A stretch of DNA of 6,907 bases from an uncultured Pseudomonadota bacterium (GCA_946478635.1 CAMLCX010000260.1:1-6907), one strand, 5' to 3'; numbered from the stretch's first letter, positions 1 through 5,552 are shown. Made by a program: numbers and translations. The notes: a model not told the origin generated them from the letters alone.

Positions 1-152
1 CCATGGCCGTCGACTCAATCGATAAATGCGGCATTTACTTTGGCACCACCGGCGGTCAGGTGTACGCGTCGGCCGACGCCGGAGACAATTGGGCGCCCAT
101 CGTCAGAGATCTTCCCGCTGTGGTGTCCGTCGAGGTCCAGACACTGCCATGA
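1..152 (+). CDS. BNR/Asp-box beta-propeller protein, C-terminal end (5' truncated by window)
   Basis: The last 49 codons of a longer gene are visible, read in the frame of base 3. The Met at base 3 is probably internal, because the reading frame is open to the window edge and the segment reads like the end of a propeller, not the start of a protein. The piece contains an Asp-box (S-x-D-x-G-x-x-W, read as SADAGDNW) after a [16 protein letters not shown] blade strand, the hallmark of BNR/sialidase-type and YCF48/VPS10-like repeat propellers. Such proteins are often labelled exo-alpha-sialidase or glycosyl hydrolase by similarity alone; the enzyme activity cannot be judged from this fragment. 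Its stop TGA (150-152) overlaps the start of the MoaD-like gene as ATGA, so the two are almost certainly cotranscribed and translationally coupled. The family call is fairly secure; the function is open. Confidence 0.8.
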   Translation, partial: MAVDSIDKCGIYFGTTGGQVYASADAGDNWAPIVRDLPAVVSVEVQTLP

Positions 153-448
153 CGATTCGCGTGACACTTCCACCCCACCTGCGCAAGCTGGCGCGCGTCG
201 ACGGCGAGATAAAAGTCGACGTTGTCGGCCAGATCACGCAGCGCGCGGTGCTCGACGCGCTCGAGGCCCGTTATCCGATGTTGTGCGGAACGATCCGCGA
301 TCACGTCACGCAAAAGCGCCGCGCGTTCGTGCGCTTCTTCGCCTGCGGGGAAGATCTGTCTCACGAAGCGCCGGACGCGCCGCTGCCCGGCGCGGTAGCG
401 ACGGGCGCGGAGCCGTTCATGGTCGTGGGCGCAATTGCCGGCGGTTAG
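149..448 (+). CDS. MoaD/ThiS family (ubiquitin-like sulfur carrier fold) small protein
   Basis: This is a 99-residue protein. MoaD and ThiS relatives are beta-grasp proteins whose C-terminal Gly-Gly is adenylated and then thiocarboxylated to carry sulfur, for example to molybdopterin synthase. Here the N-terminus ([12 protein letters not shown]) fits the first beta strand, residues 29-43 ([15 protein letters not shown]) fit the helix seen in MoaD, residues 59-70 ([12 protein letters not shown]) fit the following strand and turn, and the chain ends [11 protein letters not shown] with the terminal diglycine intact. The length is slightly above the usual 80-90 residues of MoaD. ATG at 149 is chosen because it sits in an ATGA overlap with the upstream propeller gene; longer readings upstream lie inside that gene. 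No moaE, moaB, thiG or E1-like gene is visible, so a role in molybdopterin or thiazole synthesis is not supported by context. It may serve another sulfur-transfer or conjugation role. Confidence 0.82.
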   Translation: MTIRVTLPPHLRKLARVDGEIKVDVVGQITQRAVLDALEARYPMLCGTIRDHVTQKRRAFVRFFACGEDLSHEAPDAPLPGAVATGAEPFMVVGAIAGG

Positions 449-523
449 GCATCGGTCGTAAAGACAGTCTTCGGATCCTTCGAGACTGACTGAGATGCTC
501 GCCAAGTCAGAAAAGAATCAAAT

Positions 524-1063
524 ATGCTCACGACAATCCTCATCATCCTTGCGGTCACCGTCATCGTGTTCGTCGTCGTCGTCATCATGCAACCATCGGA
601 GTTTCGGGTTGCGCGGAGCGCCACGATGTCAGCCCCTGCTTCAGCGGTATTCGCCCAGGTAAACGATTTTCATAAGTGGGACGCCTGGAACCCATGGGGA
701 AAGATTGATCCGGCGATGAAGCAAAATTACCAAGGCGCGCCGGCCGGCGCCGGCGCTATTTACTCGTGGGCCGGTAACAATCAGGTGGGTGAAGGACGCA
801 TGACAATGACGGAGAGTCGTCCCAGCGACTTGATCCGAATCAAAATGGAATTCTACAAGCCCTTCGCAGCAACCAGCACTGCTGAGTTCACTTTCAGGCC
901 CGCGGGCAATCAAACCGCCGTGACGTGGAGCATGACCGGCAATAACAACTTCATGGCCAAGGCAATTCACCTTTTCATGAATATGGACAAAATGATCGGC
1001 GGTCAATTCGAGAAGGGTCTGGCGAGCATGAAATCCATTGTGGAATCTGCGCCCAAGCAGTAG
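524..1063 (+). CDS. Membrane-anchored SRPBCC (polyketide cyclase/START-like) family protein
   Basis: The product has 179 residues. Residues 1-22 are a continuous hydrophobic stretch rich in Ile, Val and Leu, best read as an N-terminal membrane anchor or uncleaved signal. The rest is a helix-grip domain: residues 49-63 (FHKWDAWNPWGKIDP) match the characteristic W-x-x-W-x-P-W segment of the polyketide-cyclase-2/SRPBCC group, and residues 137-170 (MTGNNNF through LFMNMD to FEKGLASMK) match the long C-terminal helix of that group. These domains bind hydrophobic ligands; the ligand here is unknown. The start codon is preceded by only a weak purine stretch (AGAAAAGA, near 510-517), so initiation may be modest. 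It is 75 bases from the MoaD-like gene and 84 bases from the PhnB-like gene, so an operon with either is possible but not shown. The family call is strong and the function is unassigned. Confidence 0.85.
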   Translation: MLTTILIILAVTVIVFVVVVIMQPSEFRVARSATMSAPASAVFAQVNDFHKWDAWNPWGKIDPAMKQNYQGAPAGAGAIYSWAGNNQVGEGRMTMTESRPSDLIRIKMEFYKPFAATSTAEFTFRPAGNQTAVTWSMTGNNNFMAKAIHLFMNMDKMIGGQFEKGLASMKSIVESAPKQ

Positions 1064-1147
1064 CGCGGCGACTTTCACTCCTCATTCCACTGCGGCAGAT
1101 AAACAATAGAATCTAGATTAAAGTAAAAATTTGGTAGGAAACTATAT

Positions 1148-1633
1148 ATGCAAAAAATCACCCCATTCTTGTGGTTCGACAATAATGCCGAAGAGGCTGT
1201 GAAGTTTTATGTGTCGATTTTTAAAAATTCCAAGATTGGAATCATTACCCGATATGGAGAAGCAGGAGCAGAAGTCTCCGGAAGACCGATGGGAACGGTA
1301 ATGACCGTTACATTCCAGCTCGAAGGGCAAGAATTTTTGGCGTTAAACGGCGGCCCGCACTTCAAATTCACAGAAGCCATATCGTTAGTCGTGAACTGCA
1401 AGACGCAAGAAGAGGTAGACGAGCTATGGGAGAAGCTCTCCAAAGGTGGAGAAAAAGGGCAGTGCGGCTGGCTGAAAGACAAATATGGTCTGTCATGGCA
1501 AATCGTTCCTATTGTTTTGGGCGAGATGCTGAGTGACAAGGACGACCGGAAATCGCAACGAGTCATGCAGGCAATGCTCCAGATGCACAAAATGGACATC
1601 AAAGCTTTGAAGCAAGCGTACGAGCAAAAATAG
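1148..1633 (+). CDS. PhnB-like VOC family protein (3-demethylubiquinone methyltransferase-like domain)
   Basis: This 161-residue protein has the PhnB type of glyoxalase/VOC fold. It opens with [20 protein letters not shown], the typical start in which one paired beta-alpha unit precedes the [10 protein letters not shown] segment. It continues with residues 51-68 ([18 protein letters not shown]), then residues 73-122, which include [16 protein letters not shown] and the [15 protein letters not shown] strand. The C-terminal helix with [16 protein letters not shown] is also usual in this family. Despite the name, most members have no proven link to phosphonate use or ubiquinone methylation, and no catalytic activity is inferred. 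ATG at 1148 has a TAGGAA SD element ending 7 bases upstream. The gene and the AT-rich leader before it are visibly less GC-rich than their neighbours: 19 of 60 bases are G or C in 1201-1260, against 39 of 60 in 2041-2100. This suggests separate acquisition. Confidence 0.88.
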   Translation: MQKITPFLWFDNNAEEAVKFYVSIFKNSKIGIITRYGEAGAEVSGRPMGTVMTVTFQLEGQEFLALNGGPHFKFTEAISLVVNCKTQEEVDELWEKLSKGGEKGQCGWLKDKYGLSWQIVPIVLGEMLSDKDDRKSQRVMQAMLQMHKMDIKALKQAYEQK

Positions 1634-1647
1634 AGTAGTTGACACTT

Positions 1648-1773
1648 ATGCCGTCAGTAAATGTAATACCCAGGACCATTGACGAGTACCTCGCAGTCTT
1701 GAGCGATGACAAGCGAGCCGCGCTCGATAAACTTCGAAAAACCATGAGGGCTGCAGCGCCGCGGCAACCGTAG
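1648..1773 (+). pseudogene. Truncated DUF1801 (YdhG/YjbR-like) gene fragment, N-terminal part only
   Basis: A 41-codon frame begins 14 bases after the PhnB-like stop. Its sequence has PRTIDEYLAVLSDDKRAALD followed by KLRKTMRAAAP, the standard N-terminal helix pair of DUF1801 proteins, annotated as iron-chaperone-like YdhG. In intact members the AAAP is followed by a segment ending near a SYGMPAF-type motif and the total length is about 110-150 residues. Here the reading runs into RQP and a TAG stop, and I found no recognisable remainder in the next 150 bases in the three forward frames. This supports a 5' remnant left by a deletion or rearrangement. There is no clear SD ahead of the ATG. Genes of this type often neighbour PhnB, SRPBCC and DoxX genes, which fits its place here. 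It could still be translated as a short peptide, but a functional protein is unlikely. Confidence 0.7.
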
Positions 1774-1926
1774 CGATTGCGAACCATTGAAACATTCGAT
1801 CGCTAGGCCGATCGCGAACACAAGTAGGACTTGATTACGGGAACGCCTGACAGAGAATATCGGAAATGACATCCACTATTCACGCTACTTGAGTGGAAAC
1901 AGCGACGAGTGCGGAGGAAACCGAAC

Positions 1927-2298
1927 ATGAACTTAGCTCTGTGGATCGTTCAAGGATTGCTCGCGGCCATCTTTCTCGTCGCCGGCGGCATGAAGCTGAT
2001 CATGCCGATCGAGGAGATGATGAAGCAGATGCCGATACCGCTGCCGCGCTGGTTCTTGCTTTTTACCGGAGTCGTCGAGGTGGTCGGCGCGATCGGCGTG
2101 ATTCTCCCCTGGCTTCTGCGCATTCGTCCCGGTCTGACACCGCTGGCCGCGGCCGGGCTGGTGATCGTTATGATCGGTGCGACGGCGTACACGCTAGCGG
2201 CTGGTCAAGTCGCATCGGCGGTGATCCCGCTGGTGGTCGGAATCCTCGCGGCCTTCGTCGCCTACGGCCGCTGGCGGCTCACGCCGCAACGCGCGTAG
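1927..2298 (+). CDS. DoxX-like four-helix inner-membrane protein
   Basis: This is a 123-residue, strongly hydrophobic protein with four probable membrane helices at about residues 5-25, 42-63, 71-91 and 95-114. The first helix and loop (IVQGLLAAIFLVAGGMKLI) are typical of the DoxX/DoxD superfamily, in which the G-x-x-K turn follows helix 1, and the segment FTGVVEVVGAIGVILPWLL matches helix 2. Members are small inner-membrane proteins; some are tied to oxidative stress or quinone/thiosulfate redox reactions, but the biochemical role of this subgroup is not settled. ATG at 1927 is preferred over GTG at 1909 because a GGAGG SD (1913-1917) lies between them at suitable spacing for 1927. It follows a 153-base stretch downstream of the DUF1801 fragment and precedes the mini-ORF and GFA gene by a short gap, so 1927-3138 may be one transcript. 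Confidence 0.87.
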   Translation: MNLALWIVQGLLAAIFLVAGGMKLIMPIEEMMKQMPIPLPRWFLLFTGVVEVVGAIGVILPWLLRIRPGLTPLAAAGLVIVMIGATAYTLAAGQVASAVIPLVVGILAAFVAYGRWRLTPQRA

Positions 2299-2312
2299 CT
2301 CAATGAAAATTT

Positions 2313-2392
2313 GCAAAAGGAGAACACATGGCTAGCAAAATTTTCAGTGCGCAGCACGCTGCGACCAGCAGAACAAAAGGAGACCGCACATG
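2313..2392 (+). repeat. Duplicated ribosome-binding-site segment ahead of mini-ORF and GFA gene
   Basis: The stretch GCAAAAGGAGAACACATG (2313-2330) recurs as ACAAAAGGAGACCGCACATG (2373-2392). Both place a strong AAAGGAG in front of an ATG, the first opening the mini-ORF and the second opening the GFA gene. The copies differ by the first base and a small insertion. They may be chance similarity of strong SDs or traces of a local duplication or deletion. Confidence 0.55.
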
Positions 2393-2393
2393 A
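2328..2393 (+). pseudogene. 21-residue mini-ORF, possible leader peptide or relic of a VOC gene
   Basis: ATG at 2328 has an excellent AAAGGAG SD (2316-2322) and is followed by 21 codons (MASKIFSAQHAATSRTKGDR, then T), ending in TGA that overlaps the GFA start as ATGA. The first six residues, MASKIF, are a common beginning of a VOC-family group whose members continue VNLPVKDL; after the F the resemblance stops at once. The simplest reading is the 5' scar of a deleted VOC gene whose RBS survives. The alternative is a genuine short upstream ORF that couples translation into the GFA gene. The sequence alone does not decide, and no function is assigned. Confidence 0.4.
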
Positions 2394-2737
2394 AAGTCAA
2401 AGGTAGCTGTCACTGCGGCAAAGTGGTGTTCGAAGCCGAAGGCGAACTCAATGGCGCGATGGCATGCAATTGCTCTATGTGTTCGCGCAAAGGATCTCTT
2501 CTTTGGTTTGTGCCGCGCGACCAGTTCCGTTTGCTCACATCGGAAGCCGACATCGGCACATACACATTCAACAAGCACGTTATCAAGCACCGATTTTGCC
2601 AAACCTGCGGTATCCACCCGTACGGCGAAGGCACCGATCCAAAGGGCAATCACGTCGCCGCAATCAATATTCGCTGCCTCGAAGGAATCGATTTGGAAAA
2701 AGTGCCGGTTCAGCACTTCGACGGGCGCTCGTTATAA
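2390..2737 (+). CDS. GFA family (CENP-V/GFA domain) zinc-binding protein
   Basis: The product has 115 residues, a normal length for single-domain GFA proteins. The named member of the family, Gfa, promotes the condensation of formaldehyde with glutathione; most relatives have unknown substrates. All zinc-binding cysteines of the fold are visible: C7-x-C9 (SCHCG), C26-x-C28-x-x-C31 (CNCSMC) and C70-x-x-C73 (FCQTCG). In the known fold, CxC and CxxC hold one zinc and CxCxxC holds the other. The downstream segments [20 protein letters not shown] and the closing QHFDGRSL are also family-typical. ATG at 2390 follows an AAAGGAG SD (2376-2382) and overlaps the mini-ORF stop. The VOC gene follows after 26 bases with its own strong SD, suggesting a shared transcript. 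No formaldehyde dehydrogenase gene is nearby, so a formaldehyde role is not supported by context. Confidence 0.9.
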   Translation: MKVKGSCHCGKVVFEAEGELNGAMACNCSMCSRKGSLLWFVPRDQFRLLTSEADIGTYTFNKHVIKHRFCQTCGIHPYGEGTDPKGNHVAAINIRCLEGIDLEKVPVQHFDGRSL

Positions 2738-2763
2738 AAAGAGCGACGAAAGGAGTTAAGACT

Positions 2764-3138
2764 ATGTTCAAAGACACTAAAGCATTTAGCGGTTTTTCCG
2801 TAGACGATATCCAAAAAGCCAAGGAGTTCTACGGTAACACGCTCGGGCTGGAGGTTTCGGAAACTCATGGCATGTTGACGCTGCACCTTGCGGGCGGCAC
2901 GACGGTGCTCATCTATCCCAGGCCTAACCATATCCCGGCAACCTTCACTATTCTCAATTTCCCGGTCCACAACATTGGCGAAGCCGTGGATCAGCTCACA
3001 AAGAAAGGGGTGCGCTTCGAGCGGTATGAAGGCGACATGAAAACAGACGAGAAGGGAATCTTTCGCGGCGGCGGGCCGTTGATCGCGTGGTTCAAAGATC
3101 CCGCCGGCAATATCCTGTCCGTGCTCGAGCAGAAGTGA
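2764..3138 (+). CDS. VOC (glyoxalase/bleomycin-resistance-like) family protein
   Basis: This is a 124-residue, two-module beta-alpha-beta-beta-beta protein. Module one runs from [20 protein letters not shown] through LGLEV to TTVLIYP (residues 7-52), and module two from [20 protein letters not shown] to the closing [17 protein letters not shown] (residues 61-124). The KDPAGN-x-x-x-x-x-E ending is a family hallmark, with E122 at the usual metal-ligand place. The position often held by a metal-binding His or Ser at the start of module one is S12 here, so the full glyoxalase I ligand set is not evident and an isomerase function should not be assumed. ATG at 2764 has AAAGGAG at 2749-2755, eight bases away; longer in-frame readings start inside the GFA gene and are not credible. 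It closes the plus-strand row of small genes. Confidence 0.88.
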   Translation: MFKDTKAFSGFSVDDIQKAKEFYGNTLGLEVSETHGMLTLHLAGGTTVLIYPRPNHIPATFTILNFPVHNIGEAVDQLTKKGVRFERYEGDMKTDEKGIFRGGGPLIAWFKDPAGNILSVLEQK

Positions 3139-3228
3139 TCCCAAGTGGGATAAGACCCAAGTTAACCGGGCAGACCGACGAGCCGCACACAAGTTGCGAC
3201 TCGCGCGCGTGATCGATCAAAATATTGT

Positions 3229-3342
3229 TTAGATATCCAGGTACGCCGCGAATTTCTCGGCCCTTGGTAAGATTGTTCCGCCAGGCTGCGTACACTTGGC
3301 TCCTCTCAGGGTCGTGAATAGCAGTGACGATAGCTTTTGCAT
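3229..3342 (-). pseudogene. Leader relic of a second multicopper-oxidase gene (signal-peptide start only)
   Basis: On the minus strand an ATG at 3342, preceded by GGAGG (3352-3348), opens a 37-codon frame. Its first 12 residues, MQKLSSLLFTTL, are identical to the first 12 of the multicopper oxidase that starts at 5314. After residue 12 all resemblance ends: the frame reads RGAKCTQPGGTILPRAEKFA and stops soon after with TAA at 3229-3231. Over the 12 shared codons there are four base differences (AAG/AAA, CTA/CTG, TCA/TCG, CTG/TTG), all synonymous. This implies that both copies were once translated under selection, and that one later lost its body. The tail beyond residue 12 is not recognised; another minus frame stays open across it (about 3092-3361) but matches nothing I know. 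Confidence 0.7.
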
Positions 3343-3372
3343 GTTCTCCTCCGTAGGGCACGGCGCAATATT
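3306..3372 (-). repeat. Diverged repeat, copy A (oxidase leader and RBS)
   Basis: This segment pairs with 5278-5345 in the same orientation. Over the first 49 bases (3306-3354 against 5278-5326) I count 44 identities without gaps, covering the first 12 codons, the spacer and the GGAGG. Beyond that one base is inserted or deleted and similarity is patchy, returning at a shared CGCAATATT (3364-3372 and 5337-5345). Weaker resemblance may continue to a GCGCA-containing stretch near 3391. It is the visible extent of an old tandem gene duplication. Confidence 0.72.
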
Positions 3373-3448
3373 CTTCTTGCTTCTGCTTATGCGCAGTTGC
3401 TCAGTATAAAGTAGAATTTTTTTTTGTTTACCTTGTCAGAATCCGTAA

Positions 3449-5314
3449 CTAGCGAAGCTTGATCTGCGCCTGCAACAGAAACTTCCCGCTGCCGCGGCGC
3501 ACTTCCAGCCACAACGATTGTGACCGCGGCGGCTGAATTTCGAAGTCGTAGGTCTCGCCGACCGTGACGAGCTGTCGGGCTGGTCGGGGCGCGGTCTGCC
3601 CGGCGGGCAGTGTCGCGCCGTCCTTTGCGAGAGGTTTCCACGTCGTCTGCTCACCCCGATTATTGACTACGAACGCCTGCAAGTTGTCGTTGAGCGTGGT
3701 GATGTTGATCAGGCGCAGGCGATTGGGCACACCTGCGCGCATGACGATGGCGGCTGGCGTGGCGCTGCCGTTCAAGGCAAACGGCTCCAGCGGGGGTTCC
3801 TGCGGGACGCCGTTCAAGCCAATGATGACGACGTGATCGGTCTCCGGATCGTAGCGCTCGCCAGGCTCGAGAATAATGAGCGGCCCGTAAAGGCCGCCGG
3901 CCAGTTGCGCGTCTTTGTGCCAGTGCGTGTGATAGATGAACGTGCCCGCCCGCGGCGGCGTGAACTTGGCGACGAACGACTGCCCTGGAGCGACCGGCGG
4001 AGCGAGATTGCCGGTCTGCCCACCCCAGCCGGGCACGCCATCGAAATAACTGTCAAGCTCGATGCCGTGCCAGTGAATCGCCGTGGGCTCGGTCATTCTA
4101 TTGACGAGGGTGATCTCCACCGGTTCGTCGCGCGTCAATACGATCACGGGGCCGGGAACAGGGCCCGGATTTAGACGCGGCGCCTCCATGCCTTCCAGAT
4201 CGATGCGGTAGCCGCTCTGGGTGCCATAGCGATTGGGCTCCTCGCGCATCACTAGCGAGAGTCGCCGTGGCGCGCGGCTATCCGATGTCGGGATCGTGCT
4301 CGCTCCCGTGACCTGAATCCCCAGCACCAGTCCCGCCATCCCTGCCGCGCTATCGTCGGTACCGTGGCCAGCGTGGGCGTTGTCGGCGGGCGCACTCATG
4401 TGCACTGTCATGTGGCAGTGAAACAACCAATTGCCGGGACGCTCGGGGGTCCATGACATTGCCAACGTCCGGCCAGCTGCAAGGTATTCGGTGACCGCCG
4501 TGCGTTGCTGTCCCGGAGCAAGTCGCTGTTCGGCGCCGATATCGCCCGTGGCTTCGACCGTGTAGTAAAACCCGTGCAGGTGCATGGCGTGCGGACCGCC
4601 AGATAGGTTGATGATGCGCCAACGCACGCGATCCCCGACCTGGTAATGCAGCTTCTCGGTGTACGGCCACGACGAGCCGTTGATGGCGAAGATGTGAGAC
4701 TCCGTCGACCCGGTCGCGGGTGGCTCGAATGGCTCTCCGAAGGCCGAGATCACGAACACCCTGTCGGCCGGCGATCCCTCGCGCGGATCGACGACGATCG
4801 CGCCGGCAAGCTGAGTGTCGCGACGCTGCCGTCTGTTGACCGCTTCGGGTCCAGTCGCGCCCCAGTAGAAATAGGTGCCGGGAGCGTTCAAAGTGATGCG
4901 GATCTCTTGAGTCGCGCCGGCGGCGACTGACACCGGTCCGCAAGTGCTCGGCCTGGTGCAAAGGCCAGTGACCCGCAGCGCCGACCCCAGCGCGTTGCGC
5001 AGTGTGATCGCGACTGTCGTTCCTTCGCGAACTCGGATGAGCGGCCCTGGTATGGAGAGGTCAGCGCCTTCTTCACCGAAGGCGGCAATTTCAATGGGCG
5101 CACCTTGCGGCCCCTCAGGACGCCAACTGCCGACGCCGGCGAACAGTCGCACGTTTAAGACGTCTCCCTCAATCCGACCCGCCGAACGCGTGTTGTCGTT
5201 GGTGGAGACAGCAACCGCCTTCAACGGCGCGGTGCTCGTTTGCGCCATGCTTTCGTGCGCCAGCCCAACGATGCTGATCAGGGTCGTGAATAGCAACGAC
5301 GACAGTTTTTGCAT
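3449..5314 (-). CDS. Secreted multicopper oxidase, four cupredoxin-like domains with permuted copper motifs
   Basis: This 621-residue, probably periplasmic protein would oxidise a phenolic, metal-ion or similar reductant and reduce O2 to water. Start 5314 is chosen over 5341 because GGAGG (5324-5320) lies five bases upstream and residues 1-24 form a Sec signal peptide (cleavage likely after SMA). Four regions follow. About 45-178 is a cupredoxin-like domain with its copper motifs lost (VTGLC and YFYWGATG where HWHG and YHSH are expected). About 185-335 carries H242-x-x-H245-x-H247 and H299-C300-H301-x-x-x-H305. About 350-482 carries H414-W-H416-G and H462-T-H464-W-H466. About 490-621 is a ligand-free domain. 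Together these supply the ten His and one Cys needed for the type 1, 2 and 3 coppers. Classical three-domain enzymes have HWHG/HSH first and HCH last; here the order is reversed. A His-containing linker (313-318, AHAGHG) follows the HCH motif. The substrate is not predictable. Confidence 0.9.
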   Translation of the reverse strand: MQKLSSLLFTTLISIVGLAHESMAQTSTAPLKAVAVSTNDNTRSAGRIEGDVLNVRLFAGVGSWRPEGPQGAPIEIAAFGEEGADLSIPGPLIRVREGTTVAITLRNALGSALRVTGLCTRPSTCGPVSVAAGATQEIRITLNAPGTYFYWGATGPEAVNRRQRRDTQLAGAIVVDPREGSPADRVFVISAFGEPFEPPATGSTESHIFAINGSSWPYTEKLHYQVGDRVRWRIINLSGGPHAMHLHGFYYTVEATGDIGAEQRLAPGQQRTAVTEYLAAGRTLAMSWTPERPGNWLFHCHMTVHMSAPADNAHAGHGTDDSAAGMAGLVLGIQVTGASTIPTSDSRAPRRLSLVMREEPNRYGTQSGYRIDLEGMEAPRLNPGPVPGPVIVLTRDEPVEITLVNRMTEPTAIHWHGIELDSYFDGVPGWGGQTGNLAPPVAPGQSFVAKFTPPRAGTFIYHTHWHKDAQLAGGLYGPLIILEPGERYDPETDHVVIIGLNGVPQEPPLEPFALNGSATPAAIVMRAGVPNRLRLINITTLNDNLQAFVVNNRGEQTTWKPLAKDGATLPAGQTAPRPARQLVTVGETYDFEIQPPRSQSLWLEVRRGSGKFLLQAQIKLR

Positions 5315-5345
5315 GTTCGCCTCCGTGTGGCGGGTCCGCAATATT
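5278..5345 (-). repeat. Diverged repeat, copy B (start of the intact oxidase gene)
   Basis: This is the partner of 3306-3372. It spans codons 1-12 of the intact multicopper oxidase, its GGAGG at 5324-5320 and about 20 bases of leader. The homology stops abruptly inside the signal peptide at a shared TCAGGG (plus-strand reading), which marks the likely breakpoint of the loss in copy A. Confidence 0.72.
5320..5324 (-). promoter_or_regulatory. SD (GGAGG) fixing the oxidase start at 5314
   Basis: GGAGG on the minus strand lies five bases before ATG 5314, and the same element is kept in the relic at 3352-3348. An in-frame ATG farther upstream (5341) would add nine polar residues (MRTRHTEAN) before the signal peptide and lacks an SD of this quality, so 5314 is favoured. 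Confidence 0.75.
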
Positions 5346-5377
5346 GTTGTTCCTTCCTGCTAATGCTCTACCTGCGC

Positions 5378-5407
5378 AACATAGGCCGACATACCTAAGA
5401 ATGGCAA
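5378..5407 (-). promoter_or_regulatory. Possible sigma-70-type promoter of the multicopper oxidase
   Basis: On the minus strand TTGCCA (5407-5402) is separated by 18 bases from TATGTT (5383-5378), giving a plausible -35/-10 pair and a 5' leader of roughly 55 bases before ATG 5314. The match is moderate and was found by eye. Confidence 0.3.
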
Positions 5408-5552
5408 TCCGGTACCAAGCGCGAATAAAGAGAATTCGCGAATCAGTTTTTTGTTTATTCAAAAGACAGGTAATAACTTGATCGGCCTTCGATCACTCGA
5501 CCACCTCTGTTGCTTCGCTGGAACCTGAGCTTGCGTCCCCTTAGTTCCAAAG

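Larger units (their letters stand above)
3139..3448. other. Gene-poor stretch between VOC gene and multicopper oxidase
   Basis: No intact gene is seen here. Just after the VOC stop lies a short palindrome, ATCCCA-AG-TGGGAT (3138-3151); its two-base centre and the lack of a T-run make it a poor terminator. Bases 3229-3342 on the minus strand carry a gene relic described separately. A run of nine T residues begins near 3418, but no hairpin precedes it on the plus strand. Both neighbouring genes converge into this gap. Confidence 0.6.

Noticed and set aside
56..505. Minus-strand 149-codon frame across the MoaD-like gene
   Set aside because: It has no recognisable domain and lies opposite the well-supported propeller and MoaD-like genes.
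1786..1820. Interrupted inverted repeats with CGATCG just after the DUF1801 fragment as an insertion-sequence scar
   Set aside because: Arms are only about six bases, no target duplication or transposase trace is seen, and such matches are expected by chance.
2300..2716. Minus-strand open frames opposite the GFA gene
   Set aside because: They are shadows of a gene whose cysteine pattern and SD are unambiguous on the plus strand.
2464..3138. Longer version of the second VOC protein starting inside the GFA gene (224 residues)
   Set aside because: The added N-terminus is the GFA gene read out of frame, while ATG 2764 has a strong SD and begins exactly at the domain start.
3138..3151. ATCCCA-AG-TGGGAT palindrome as the terminator of the VOC gene
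   Set aside because: A two-base centre cannot form the loop without opening the stem, and no T-run follows.
4350..4961. 203-codon minus-strand frame inside the oxidase
   Set aside because: It is an out-of-frame, Arg-rich reading typical of GC-rich coding DNA; the oxidase frame carries all copper motifs.
5421..5452. Hairpin followed by a T-run as an intrinsic terminator on the plus strand
   Set aside because: The stem has only six base pairs with few G or C, the T-run is seven bases away, and no plus-strand gene ends upstream of it.
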